From the NCBI GenBank assembly GCA_030432015.1, contig JAUIHJ010000001.1:1-61732 (forward strand): DNA of 61,732 nucleotides. Reading direction: 5' to 3'. Shown piece by piece: positions 42,124 through 51,955 of this stretch. Made by a program: the position numbers and the translations under genes. The notes under the pieces were generated by a model that was not told where the DNA came from, did no database searches, and saw only the letters and a program-made list of their open reading frames with translations. Within the stretch, counting starts at the first letter, position 1. Every line of letters begins with the position of its first letter. This DNA comes from a bacterium. Lineage in GTDB: Bacteria > Planctomycetota > Planctomycetia > Pirellulales > Pirellulaceae.

Positions 42124-43031
42124 TAGTCGACCGATTGCCGCAGGCCCGCATCGAAGTCAAATTGCGGCTCATAGCCGAGGACCTTCCGCGCCTGGGAGAT
42201 GTCCGCCAGGCTCTCACGGACGTCACCCAGACGCGCCGGCCGATGAACTGGCTGGATATCGACCTCCAACAGTTCGTTAAGCAGGCCAATGAGTTGCAGG
42301 AGATTGGTCTGACGTCCGTCTGCGATGTTGAAGGTCTGCCCGGCGGCATCGTTCGCGTCGGCCGCCAACAGATTTCCCTGCACGACATTCTTGACGAAGG
42401 TAAAGTCGCGAGATTGCAAGCCGTCGCCGAAGATCTGCGGCGCGGTGCCAGACAACATCGCGGTCAGGAACAGTGGAATCACCGCCGAATAGGGACTATC
42501 CGGGTCCTGGCGGGGGCCAAAGACGTTGAAATAGCGGAGGCAGACGGTTTCGAATCCGTGCGTGTGATAGAACGCCTGGCAATAGTGCTCGCCCGCTAAT
42601 TTCGCGGCGGCGTATGCAGACAGGATCATGGGCAGGTCGGTTTCCCGCTTGGCCGAAAACGGTCGGTCACCATACGCGGCGCTTGAGGCAGCGTAGACCA
42701 GCCTGCGCACTCCGGCCCGGTGCGCCTGGTCAAGCAGCGTCAGGGTGCCGGTCACACAGGCGGCGTTGGTCTCCAATGGCCGTTCGACACTGAGCGGCAC
42801 CGACGCCAGGGCCGCTTGGTGAAAGACGCAGTCCACGCCCTTGACCGCTCGGGCCACCGCGTCCGCGTCGCACAGATCGGCTTCGATGAACTCGGCGCCG
42901 TCGAATACGTTGGCCCGAAACCCAGTGCAGAGATTGTCGAGGACACGGACGTTGTCCCCGCGCGCCAGAAGGGCCTCTGCAATGTGCGAGCCAATAAACC
43001 CAGCACCACCCGTCACGAGATATGTTCGCAT
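42099..43031 (-). CDS. NAD-dependent epimerase/dehydratase, UDP-hexose 4-epimerase type
   Basis: A 310-residue extended SDR. It shows YLVTGGAGFIGSHIAEALL, VFHQAALASVPLSVERPLET, the Ser and YxxxK active site (AASSAAYGD, then SAYAAAKLAGE), and RYFNVFGPRQDPDSPYSAVIP with FGDGLQSRDFTFVKNVV. This pattern is shared with WbpP/TviC-type UDP-GlcNAc 4-epimerases and related envelope-sugar enzymes. ATG 43031 starts directly at the Rossmann strand. It is convergent with the MFS gene; the proximity of sugar enzymes and a lipid-linked glycosyltransferase suggests surface polysaccharide synthesis (inference). Confidence 0.92.
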   Translation of the reverse strand: MRTYLVTGGAGFIGSHIAEALLARGDNVRVLDNLCTGFRANVFDGAEFIEADLCDADAVARAVKGVDCVFHQAALASVPLSVERPLETNAACVTGTLTLLDQAHRAGVRRLVYAASSAAYGDRPFSAKRETDLPMILSAYAAAKLAGEHYCQAFYHTHGFETVCLRYFNVFGPRQDPDSPYSAVIPLFLTAMLSGTAPQIFGDGLQSRDFTFVKNVVQGNLLAADANDAAGQTFNIADGRQTNLLQLIGLLNELLEVDIQPVHRPARLGDVRESLADISQARKVLGYEPQFDFDAGLRQSVDYYRSIASQ

Positions 43032-43276
43032 TGTTGTATTCCGCCAGAAAAAACGCGCGACCAGTTGATCGAGCTGCATGCTGGTTGCTTAACCACGGCG
43101 CTGGCGAGCCTCCCGGGAAATCGCAACGCTGCGGTGCAGTGCCTTGCCGTGCAACGGTTTTCTGCCACCTGCCCGGCGGGAGCCATTGAATCGCTGGTTC
43201 TCGGCAGGCAGGCCGAGCGGGGGCCAAGCCATTGAAAAACAAGTGTTTGCGGCGCAACGTGTCGCTGTCCAACAAG

Positions 43277-43320
43277 GGCCAGATCGTCGCCGAGCGATAC
43301 GGCAAAGCGACGATCTGGCC
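43277..43320. repeat. Perfect 14-bp inverted repeat in the gap after the ExeA-like gene
   Basis: GGCCAGATCGTCGC (43277-43290) and GCGACGATCTGGCC (43307-43320) flank a 16-base loop. It lies about 40 bases past the stop of the ExeA-like gene and 250 bases before the epimerase start on the same strand. No U tract follows, so it may be a processing or 3'-end-stabilising structure rather than a simple terminator. The remaining bases of the 43032-43356 gap show nothing. Confidence 0.55.
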
Positions 43321-43356
43321 ACATTTCATCCCGAGTCTTACGCCGTTTCTCCGTAA

Positions 43357-45609
43357 TCAACCTTCGCGCAACTGCGAAAACAACTGCTGATATTCAACGC
43401 GCCGCGCCAGATCGTCGCCTGTCTGTGTCAGGAAGACCCCGTCGGTCTTGTCCTGGTCGATAACAATCATGTCGCGATCATCGTTGAAATTGGGTGCGTG
43501 ATGCATCTGCAGAAAGGAAGGCTGCGGTTCGGTTCCGTCGAGCGAACCGGTCGGCCCATGCGGCGCGTGTTCGCGAACTTCGACCGCCGCCTCGATGTGC
43601 ACATCACCCGCAAGGTCGTCAGTCGCATGATCCGAACTAGCAGAAGAATCGGCGGCGACCTCGCAGGTTGCCTCCGCCGGTTCGGCCACCAACCCAGCGG
43701 GTTTTGCTTGGATGCCCTCGATTGAATCGTCGGATTGGCGAACCGGTTCGATGCCAGCATTGGCAGCCGGCTCGAACAGCCAATCGGATAGCGACGATGT
43801 ATCGAAAACGTTGGTTACCAAGGCCTGTGCCGCGATTTCGTCGGTCGACGCAAGTTCCTCGCCGTTTGCCTGCCGATCCACTTCCATCGGCTGGTGTCGC
43901 CCGGGCGATTCCGGACCTGGTGCGGTCGGAGCGGTCACTGCCGCGGGTTCATTCACCGGGCCTTCCACCTCGTTGTCGGCGACCGAATTCGCGTTGACGA
44001 CCGAAAGTTGCGGTCCAGGCTGTTGGTCGATGAGGGCTGCCAAGGCCCGCCCCTCCTCGCTGGCGACCCGCGGACAACCGGAAAACACGGTGGCGCCCAG
44101 GTCGGCATAACGGTCAACGACAACTTCTTCCTCCTCGAAGTCATGACCGAATGGATCAACGAACTCGGCAGTGGTGGCGTGTGTTGGCGTGGCGTCCGCC
44201 GCGGCTGGTGACTCCTGGGCTGCGGCCGCGACAGAGGGGACCTCCGTGACCTGGGCCTGAGGAGATGCCACAGGTGCTAGATCGGGCCGCTGTCCTCGCG
44301 TGTCGATGTCTTCTGCCGAGTCCGCTTCCCAGCCAACTTGAACGACATTCGACGCGTAGTAATTCGCGCCAGGGTCTTCCGTTGGCGAAGTCGGTTCCCC
44401 GTGATCGTTCGGATCGAGCTTATGAATCGAGTAATTCGCTGCCGGCGAATTTGCCCATCCCAGGTCGGGCGAGCGTCCTGTCACAGGCACGTCGCCTGCA
44501 GCACCGGGCTGTGGACTCGTTTCCAGTCGCGACTCGACGTTCACGGTACCGGCTGAGGCGAAGGCGGACTGCGATTCGTCTGGGGTGTGGTCGACAATGG
44601 ATGGAGCCGCCCCAATTGCATCCGCGGCATCCGCCGGTTCTGGCAGGTCATTCCGGTCTGCATTGATGGCAATGGTGGGAGGGTCGACCGGGACATCTGC
44701 TGGCGTCGTCTCCTCTGCTTCGTGGGAGTCCAGTGACCCAAACTCGACGATCGATTCTCCCTGACCGTTCGTCGGTGCCGGCGCGTCATTCCAAGGGCCT
44801 GGCAGTTGCTGGAGGTCCGACCATGCCTCTTCGATACCCGTGCCATCCAATTGTTGATAGCCGCCCAGGCTGGCCATGACCAGTGCATGATCGCAGACCT
44901 GATTGATCAGGCGGGGGATTCCGCCGGATGCACGGTGAATCGCCACCAGGGCGTCGGCAGTAAAGATGCCGGACGGATCGCCACCGCTCGTTGTGACCTG
45001 AGCCCGTACGTACTCTGCGGTCTGTTCCTGGTTAAGCGCCTCGAGATAGCAACGGGCGGCGATACGTTGATTGAAGGAATCGAGTCGTGGATCGGCGAAG
45101 ATGTCGTCCAACTGGTTGTCGCCGGCCAGGATCAGCCGTACGCGAGGTTGTCCGTCACGAACCAGATTGGTGATCATGCGGATTTCGTCGAGCAGTTGCA
45201 GGGGCAGGGTGTGTGCCTCGTCGACGAGCAGCAGCACGCCGTGTGGGCAGTTTTCGCTGGGGCGAAGAAAATCCAAGAGTGACAATCGCAATTCTCCCTC
45301 TTCCATTTCCCGGTAGGGCAGGTTGAGTTCAAACAGCACATTCTGCAAGAGGTCCTTGCGGCTTTCGATGGCGGCGCTGGCAAGATGGATGCAATGGAAG
45401 ACGTGTTGAAAATGGTGATCCAGCATACGCAGGAGCAAGGTCTTCCCCAGGCCAGGTTGCCCAATAATCAGACCAGGGCCTTCGGCGCGGTCGACAATTC
45501 GAACCAGCGTCTGGCGAGCTTGTTCGACGACGGCCGTTGGGAAATATTGCTGCACTACGGGCGCGGCAGAAAATGGTCGTGAGGAGAGGTCAAAGAAAGA
45601 TTCGTACAT
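43357..45609 (-). CDS. ExeA/GspA-like AAA ATPase with long acidic tail
   Basis: A 750-residue protein. The first 270 residues are an AAA ATPase of the ExeA/GspA type: MYESFFDLSSRPFSAAP start, Walker A IIGQPGLGKT, Walker B VLLLVDEAHTLP, sensor RLILAGDNQLDDI and GGIPRLINQVCDHAL. In Aeromonas ExeA acts with ExeB to insert the secretin through peptidoglycan. The remaining 480 residues are acidic, low in hydrophobics and probably disordered, ending in a more ordered segment (RDMIVIDQDKTDGVFLT). No peptidoglycan-binding domain or ExeB-like transmembrane helix is seen. ATG 45609 begins the family motif; 30 upstream codons are rejected. Confidence 0.88.
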   Translation of the reverse strand: MYESFFDLSSRPFSAAPVVQQYFPTAVVEQARQTLVRIVDRAEGPGLIIGQPGLGKTLLLRMLDHHFQHVFHCIHLASAAIESRKDLLQNVLFELNLPYREMEEGELRLSLLDFLRPSENCPHGVLLLVDEAHTLPLQLLDEIRMITNLVRDGQPRVRLILAGDNQLDDIFADPRLDSFNQRIAARCYLEALNQEQTAEYVRAQVTTSGGDPSGIFTADALVAIHRASGGIPRLINQVCDHALVMASLGGYQQLDGTGIEEAWSDLQQLPGPWNDAPAPTNGQGESIVEFGSLDSHEAEETTPADVPVDPPTIAINADRNDLPEPADAADAIGAAPSIVDHTPDESQSAFASAGTVNVESRLETSPQPGAAGDVPVTGRSPDLGWANSPAANYSIHKLDPNDHGEPTSPTEDPGANYYASNVVQVGWEADSAEDIDTRGQRPDLAPVASPQAQVTEVPSVAAAAQESPAAADATPTHATTAEFVDPFGHDFEEEEVVVDRYADLGATVFSGCPRVASEEGRALAALIDQQPGPQLSVVNANSVADNEVEGPVNEPAAVTAPTAPGPESPGRHQPMEVDRQANGEELASTDEIAAQALVTNVFDTSSLSDWLFEPAANAGIEPVRQSDDSIEGIQAKPAGLVAEPAEATCEVAADSSASSDHATDDLAGDVHIEAAVEVREHAPHGPTGSLDGTEPQPSFLQMHHAPNFNDDRDMIVIDQDKTDGVFLTQTGDDLARRVEYQQLFSQLREG

Positions 45610-45809
45610 GGACCTGGTCCTTGGCTGATAAGTGTGTTTCAACGAGCAGCAGGGGGTTTTGGCGGACGGCATAACCCGACTCTTCGTTGAAATCGGCAAA
45701 GTCGACCATTCGACTTAAGCCGTAGCGCTGTGATATTTGGAATCGTTGGAAATGGCGGGCGCCGGCACGCCCGAGAGTGGGATAATCTCGGTTGCCTGGG
45801 AAACGAACA

Positions 45810-45839
45810 TACAGACAAGTCGGGAATCGCCCCTATAAT
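45810..45839 (+). promoter_or_regulatory. Promoter of trpF
   Basis: A perfect TATAAT (45834-45839) is preceded by CAGACA (45810-45815) at 18 bases. Transcription from about 45846 would start inside the GTG-initiated version of trpF, supporting the downstream TTG 45904 start. Confidence 0.5.
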
Positions 45840-45903
45840 GTAAGTGCACCCCCCACGCCACCAACTCCATCCGTCCGTCAAAGATCGCCTTCGGATCGTA
45901 ATC

Positions 45904-46557
45904 TTGTTTCAGATAAAGATTTGCGGCATTAGATCCGTAAGAGATGCTCGATTTGCCTCGCTCGCGGGCGCCGACGCGATCGGATTGAATTTCTACGCGA
46001 AGAGCCCCCGTTTCGTTGACCTGGAAAACGCGGAACTCGTCGTGCCAGCGATTCCCAAGTCCGTGACCAAGGTTGGCGTTTTCGTCAACGAATCGGCCGA
46101 GGAGATCAACGCGATTTCCAGCCGGTTGGAACTGGACTACGTGCAACTCCATGGAGACGAACCGGCTGAGTTCTTGGCCGATGTCACCCAGGCCAAGGTG
46201 ATCCGGGCATTCCGTTGTGGCGACGACGGTTTCACGCCGATCGCCAATTATCTCGAGGCCTGTCAAGCACTGGGCCGGTTGCCGGACGCCGTCTTGCTTG
46301 ACGCCCATCAGCCGGGCGAGTACGGCGGAACCGGGCAGGCAATTGACTGGGCGAGCGTGGCCGAGAATCGACAGATTCTCGCTGGTGCCCCGCTGGTGTT
46401 GGCCGGCGGGCTGACGCCTTTCAATGTGGCCGAGGCAATCCATGCCACTCACCCCAACGCGGTCGACGTGGCCAGCGGCGTCGAATCGGCGCCCGGAACC
46501 AAGGATCTGCTGCTCATCCGCGCGTTTTGCTCGGCCGCCAAAAAAGCCTTCGCCTAA
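45904..46557 (+). CDS. trpF: Phosphoribosylanthranilate isomerase
   Basis: A 217-residue TIM-barrel enzyme of tryptophan synthesis, converting phosphoribosylanthranilate to the carboxyphenylamino-deoxyribulose phosphate. The N-terminus FQIKICGIRS contains the catalytic Cys7. AIGLNFYAKSPRFVD, VGVFVNE, YVQLHGDE, the catalytic Asp in AVLLDAHQPGEYGGTG, LAGGLTPFNV and VDVASGVESAPGTKD follow the family order. TTG 45904 gives the usual length and agrees with the upstream promoter; GTG 45844 would add 20 unlike residues. No other trp gene is nearby. Confidence 0.94.
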   Translation: MFQIKICGIRSVRDARFASLAGADAIGLNFYAKSPRFVDLENAELVVPAIPKSVTKVGVFVNESAEEINAISSRLELDYVQLHGDEPAEFLADVTQAKVIRAFRCGDDGFTPIANYLEACQALGRLPDAVLLDAHQPGEYGGTGQAIDWASVAENRQILAGAPLVLAGGLTPFNVAEAIHATHPNAVDVASGVESAPGTKDLLLIRAFCSAAKKAFA

Positions 46558-46832
46558 CACGGTGCCAGGTCTCAGTCTGCGGGTATGCCTGACAATTCGC
46601 ATCGGCAGCTGCCCCGCGGCTGCCAACTTGGTCGCAAGAAACGGCCGCCGCGCCATTCTCGAGTTGGACAGTGCGGTCAAGGCTTGCCGGCCTTCGAGCG
46701 GCGAGTTCACGCGCGCCGCGAAGCTTAACCGCGTAGCCGACCGATGACCTGGCCGACCGGAAACCGAGGCGAGCTGACGAACGGGGATCTGGCGCCACGC
46801 CGAATTTACCCACGCCAGATCATGGGCAAGGG

Positions 46833-46862
46833 TTGTCGTTGTATGGGGGTACGTCCTATCAT
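46833..46862 (+). promoter_or_regulatory. Candidate promoter of ahcY
   Basis: TTGTCG (46833-46838) and TATCAT (46857-46862) are 18 bases apart. This predicts a leader of about 118 bases, containing the hairpin at 46902-46931. Confidence 0.4.
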
Positions 46863-46901
46863 ATCCACGTAACAAAACACTTTGATGGCCTGCCCTCGAC
46901 T

Positions 46902-46931
46902 GGGGCACCATCGCTCTCAATCCGGTGCCCC
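46902..46931 (+). promoter_or_regulatory. Hairpin in the ahcY 5' leader
   Basis: GGGGCACC (46902-46909) pairs perfectly with GGTGCCCC (46924-46931) across a 14-base loop, 55 bases before the start codon. The right arm continues into CGGCGCCGG, so alternative foldings are possible. It does not match the S-adenosylhomocysteine riboswitch consensus as I recall it. Confidence 0.4.
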
Positions 46932-46986
46932 GGCGCCGGTGAATCCCCGCAAAGTATTCTATTTTCCGCTCAATAGGAGAGTCGAC

Positions 46987-48318
<1,332 letters not shown>

Positions 48319-48343
48319 GCCGGCGAACATGCCGAACAACACC

Positions 48344-48374
48344 AGCCGTTGGGTGCTCCCCAGCGGCTTTTTTT
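48344..48374 (+). terminator. Intrinsic terminator of ahcY
   Basis: AGCCGTTGGG (48344-48353) pairs with CCCAGCGGCT (48359-48368), with one G-U pair and a 5-base loop, followed at once by a run of seven T (48368-48374). It lies 26 bases past the ahcY stop. Confidence 0.85.
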
Positions 48375-48524
48375 GTTATCATCCCTGTCTGCATTTCGCC
48401 TCTGTATTTCGCCCTTTGGGCGGTACGCGGACGCCTCGGTATCGCGATAACGCCGATGCAGTTCGCGGTAATCAAGCAACCGGCGACATACCGCCGGTAT
48501 CCAGCCAACTCAGGACCAAGACTT

Positions 48525-49841
48525 ATGCCACAAATTGAAGCCTTCCGCGGGTTGCGCTACGACCTGGGACACGTGGGCTCGCTCAGTGATGTCATCGCGC
48601 CGCCCTACGACGTGATCGGGCCGGAGCTACAGGACCAACTGTATCAACGCCATCCGGCGAACGTCATTCGCCTGATCCTCAACCGCGAGGAGCCGGGCGA
48701 TGACGAACTCAATGATCGATACGTGCGCGCAGCCCGCTACCTCAAGAACTGGCAAGCGGAAGGCGTCCTGCAATCCGACCCGGACCCGGCGGTGTATGTC
48801 TACCATCAAGTCTTCTCGTACGGCGGCCAGGAGTTCACACGTCGCGGCTTCATGGCCCGGATGAAACTGGAACGCTTTGGCGAGGGGACAATCTATCCCC
48901 ACGAGGAAACCCATGCCGCGGCCAAGGCCGATCGGCTGAAACTGATCACCGCCTGCCGTGCCAACCTGAGCCAGATTTTCGGCATCTACCCGGACGAGCA
49001 GAACGAAGCCCAGGCCCTGCTGGAGGCCGCAATCGAGCAGGTGGCTCCCCTCGAGGCGACCGATCATTTGGGGATCGTCCATCGGCTATGGCCCGTTACG
49101 GACATTCAGGTTATTTCGCAGTTGGCTGCCGTGATGGGCCCCAAGCCAATGTTCGTCGCGGACGGACATCACCGTTATGAAACGGCGTGTAACTACCGAG
49201 ATCAACTGGCGGCTGAAGGCGACCTGCCGCCACAGCACCCCGCGAACTATGTCATGACCATGTGTGTGGGGATGAACGATCCCGGCATGATCGTCTTGCC
49301 GACCCATCGCTTGTTCCGCGGATTGCCCGCGATGACTGCGGCGGAGTTGATTGCCAAACTCGGCGACGCGTTCGAGACGGAGGATGGCGGCGAGGGCCCC
49401 GGCCAGGCTCAGTCGATCTGGGAGAATATCGAATTCGCGGACGACCAACGGGAACTCGCGTTCTTTACCACCAAAGACCAACGCTGGACCAAGGCCCGCT
49501 TGAGCGAGACGGGGGCTCAACAGATGGCACAGATCGCCAGCGAACATACTGGGGATTGGCAAGGCTTAGGCGTGAGCATCCTGCACCGCCTGGCCATCGA
49601 AACGCTACTGGGTGGCAGCGACCTACCCAAGCCGAAATATGTGCATCTCGTCGAAGAAGTCGTCGAGGCGTTACAGACCGACTCTGGGGATCGAGAATCC
49701 TTCCCGCTGGCCGCGCTGGTTATGCCCGCGACGCTCGATCATATACGCCAGATCAGCGAACATGGCGAACGAATGCCCGCCAAGAGTACCTACTTCTTCC
49801 CGAAACTTCTCAGCGGCCTGGTAGTGAATCCTCTGACCTAG
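48525..49841 (+). CDS. DUF1015 family protein
   Basis: A 438-residue cytoplasmic protein of the DUF1015 family. Recognisable blocks are PQIEAFRGLRYD, VIAPPYDVIGPELQDQLYQRHPANVIRLIL, QVFSYGGQEFTRRGFMARMKLE, the highly conserved YPHEETHAAAKADRLKL, MFVADGHHRYETACNYRD and TYFFPKLLSGLVVNPL at the C-terminus. Homologues are often near phosphoglycerate dehydrogenase genes; the reaction is not established, although the DGHHRYE block looks catalytic. ATG 48525 begins the conserved N-terminus with AGGA ten bases upstream; 23 upstream codons are rejected. Confidence 0.93.
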   Translation: MPQIEAFRGLRYDLGHVGSLSDVIAPPYDVIGPELQDQLYQRHPANVIRLILNREEPGDDELNDRYVRAARYLKNWQAEGVLQSDPDPAVYVYHQVFSYGGQEFTRRGFMARMKLERFGEGTIYPHEETHAAAKADRLKLITACRANLSQIFGIYPDEQNEAQALLEAAIEQVAPLEATDHLGIVHRLWPVTDIQVISQLAAVMGPKPMFVADGHHRYETACNYRDQLAAEGDLPPQHPANYVMTMCVGMNDPGMIVLPTHRLFRGLPAMTAAELIAKLGDAFETEDGGEGPGQAQSIWENIEFADDQRELAFFTTKDQRWTKARLSETGAQQMAQIASEHTGDWQGLGVSILHRLAIETLLGGSDLPKPKYVHLVEEVVEALQTDSGDRESFPLAALVMPATLDHIRQISEHGERMPAKSTYFFPKLLSGLVVNPLT

Positions 49842-49897
49842 CCCGTAGCCCGCAGGCACGCCGAGTGTGGCTGGCGCCAAATGTCCTTCTTACGCAG

Positions 49898-50163
49898 CGT
49901 TTCACGTGGAACGCGTCTGGCCCGGTTCGCTTGAACTCGCCGGATGCGTGTTTCACGTGGAACGGGCGGATCAAGACGCTGGGATGTTTCACGTGGAACG
50001 GGAGGATGGCGACGAAGGGACGTTTCACGTGAAACGGGTCGATCACAGTGACGGGACGTTTCACGTGAAACAGATCGAATGCATGGTGTGTGCGGCAGGG
50101 GGGCTGTCGGGTTATTGCGAGATACGGGAAGAGTGGGTGGTTTGTGATGTTTCACGTGGAACC
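49898..50163. repeat. parS: Array of six parS centromere sites, four in exact 36-bp register
   Basis: Six 16-bp sites match the bacterial parS consensus TGTTTCACGTGAAACA: 49898-49913, 49949-49964, 49985-50000, 50021-50036, 50057-50072 and 50148-50163. The middle four start exactly 36 bases apart, and spacers share a GGG..GAT...GACG..GGGA pattern. Sites at 50021 and 50057 have GAAAC right arms; the others carry GGAAC. A half site, TGTTTCACG, lies at 50286. ParB binds such sites, loads as a CTP clamp and spreads. The parB gene starts 760 bases downstream. Confidence 0.9.
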
Positions 50164-50904
50164 ATCCCCGGGGGGACGACCGACAAGGCAGCCGTGTCAC
50201 GATCCCGTGGAATGACGCCAGCCAGGAGGGCGAACTCATTACACCTCAGCGAATGCCCTGCCGTATGGCATTGGCCGAGCCAGGATGTTTCACGCCGGTG
50301 GGTCGCGCGGAGCGAATTTATCGGGAAGGGCCACGACCGCTGGTCGTCAGATGCCTGGGACGGTGGTTTCGTTTGAGAGCAAGGCCTCCTGCGCCCGGTT
50401 TCTCGGTAGGCGGCAAGCGGCTGCGTCTAGGCAGGGCGCGAAGCTGCTGGGGCAAAGACCCTTCCATTACTCCGCTGTGTTCGCATGGGGATCGTGTCGT
50501 GGCCAGGTCGATCGGCCTTATGGCCGCGATTCAGGCCGGGCAAAAAAAATGGGGTCCGCCAGACGCCCATTGCTCGCTAAGATTCTCCCTTCAACACGAG
50601 TAAATCAGTCCAAAACGGATGGCGGTGCCGCGCGGTGACACCGAACAAGCGTTTTTTCGTTTTGGATCGACTCACGCGAATCAACTCACAAATCCGAAAA
50701 GTCATCCGTTAGGGGTTCGTGATTCGGTTTGGCCGGTTGGACCCCCTGGCAGGAGAGAAGCGCAACGGTCTCGAATCGGCAGGGAAGTCGACCAGGGACG
50801 CAGGAAGTAAGACAAGATCACTCAGGCGTGCCGCCGCCACCATGCTAGCAGCGGTCCCGACCGGCAAACGCCGGACACCGAGTGTTAACGGTTTCGAACA
50901 TTGC
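50164..50904. other. Gene-free region between parS array and parB
   Basis: About 740 bases in which the open frames have no recognisable motifs or ribosome sites. A degenerate parS half-site is at 50286 and a short A run (eight bases) near 50543. I find no DnaA-box cluster, so this is not called as an origin. Confidence 0.4.
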
Positions 50905-50920
50905 AAGGAGGCAATTCATC

Positions 50921-51955
50921 GTGACGAAGGACCGGAGACTTGGCCGAGGATTGGCTGCACTGTTAGGGACTCCCAACGAACACGACGGCGCAATGCCCCC
51001 GACGGCGATTGCACCGGAATTCTCGACGCACAACGAGGAGGGTGTCGATGACGGACCGGCGGGCTCGGATGGTTCGATATCCGATATCTTTCTGCTGAAT
51101 GTCTACGACATTGACGACAACCCGTTTCAGCCCCGGCGAGAATTCGGCCAGTCAGAGATCGCATCTCTTTCCGAGAGTCTGAAAGAGCACGACATGCTGC
51201 AGCCGGTCCTGGTGCGGCGGATCGGCGAGCGTTATCAGTTGATTTCCGGCGAGCGTCGATTGCGGGCGGCCACGCTGGCCGGTTGGTCGCAGGTACCGGC
51301 CCGCATCAAAGACGCCGACGATCGGTTGGTTGCCGAATTGGCGATCGTCGAAAACCTGCAGCGCAAAGACCTCAATCCGATTGAAAAAGCCCTCTCCTTT
51401 AAACGGTATCTCGACGAGCACGCTTGCACTCAGGAAGATCTCGCACGTCGCCTCAAGATTGACCGCTCGACGATCGCAAACCTGATGCGTCTGCTCGAAT
51501 TGCCTCCGCAGGTACTGGATGCGGTTCGTACGAGCGAGATCTCCGCGGGGCATGCTCGGGCGCTTCTGCCGTTGGGTGAAGAGAGCGAGCAGATCCAGTT
51601 TTGCGACCAGATTCGCGGCGATGGCTGGAGCGTTCGCGAAACCGAGCGGCGGGTGAGCGAGGCGGTCAACGAGGTTGATCTCGAAGACAATATCCTGGAC
51701 TTGGCCGGCGAGCGAAAAAGCAAGGGCAAGCGGACCGAAAGCGACCAGGTCGCGTCGCTCGAGCAAGAGTTGCGGATCGCGTTGGGGACGAAAATTGAGA
51801 TTCGTCAGACCAAGAAAGGGCGAGGCCGAATCGTCGTTCACTTTGCTGACCACGACGAGTTCGACCGTCTGCGGGCGCTCTTGAATGGCTCGGCGATCGC
51901 ACCGCCGACCGAACAGCCTGCTGGACCGCACGAGGGCTATCAGGAGGTTGCTTGA
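50921..51955 (+). CDS. parB: ParB/Spo0J chromosome-partitioning protein
   Basis: A 344-residue centromere-binding CTPase. The N-terminus (TKDRRLGRGLAALLG) carries the basic ParA-interacting motif. Domain ParB/Srx follows with DNPFQPRREF, GMLQPVLV-like EHDMLQPVLVRR and the CTP-binding GERRLRAA, then ENLQRKDLNPIEKA. The HTH domain has TQEDLARRLKIDRSTIANLMRLLELP and EISAGHARALL. A C-terminal dimerisation segment ends near residue 330. GTG 50921 follows AAGGAGG by ten bases. It binds the adjacent parS array to load SMC and segregate origins. No parA/soj gene precedes it, unlike the usual parAB arrangement. Confidence 0.96.
   Translation: MTKDRRLGRGLAALLGTPNEHDGAMPPTAIAPEFSTHNEEGVDDGPAGSDGSISDIFLLNVYDIDDNPFQPRREFGQSEIASLSESLKEHDMLQPVLVRRIGERYQLISGERRLRAATLAGWSQVPARIKDADDRLVAELAIVENLQRKDLNPIEKALSFKRYLDEHACTQEDLARRLKIDRSTIANLMRLLELPPQVLDAVRTSEISAGHARALLPLGEESEQIQFCDQIRGDGWSVRETERRVSEAVNEVDLEDNILDLAGERKSKGKRTESDQVASLEQELRIALGTKIEIRQTKKGRGRIVVHFADHDEFDRLRALLNGSAIAPPTEQPAGPHEGYQEVA

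Larger units (their letters stand above)
46558..46986. other. Intergenic region and leader upstream of ahcY
   Basis: About 430 bases. It contains a GGCAGC/GCTGCC hairpin shortly after trpF, a 9-bp inverted repeat (GATCTGGCG 46786-46794 with CGCCAGATC 46813-46821), a promoter candidate and a second hairpin inside the ahcY leader (listed separately). No gene is supported. Confidence 0.45.

Noticed and set aside
46740..46986. SAH riboswitch before ahcY, suggested by CCGAGGCGAGCTGACGA
   Set aside because: The conserved partner element and the closing pseudoknot sequences were not found, and the piece lies upstream of the proposed promoter.
49898..50072. Regularly spaced repeats resembling a CRISPR array
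   Set aside because: The repeat is only 16 bp, is a known palindromic parS site, the spacers resemble each other, and no cas gene is present.
49810..50376. Open frames on both strands with repeated Phe-His-Val-Lys/Glu-Arg or Val-Pro/Ser-Arg-Glu-Thr units
   Set aside because: They are chance translations of the parS array: TTTCACGTG reads FHV on both strands, and the 36-base period keeps the units in frame. No ribosome site or codon bias supports them.
50164..50904. Chromosomal replication origin near the parS array
   Set aside because: No cluster of DnaA boxes (TTATCCACA-like), AT-rich unwinding stretch or dnaA/dnaN genes is visible.
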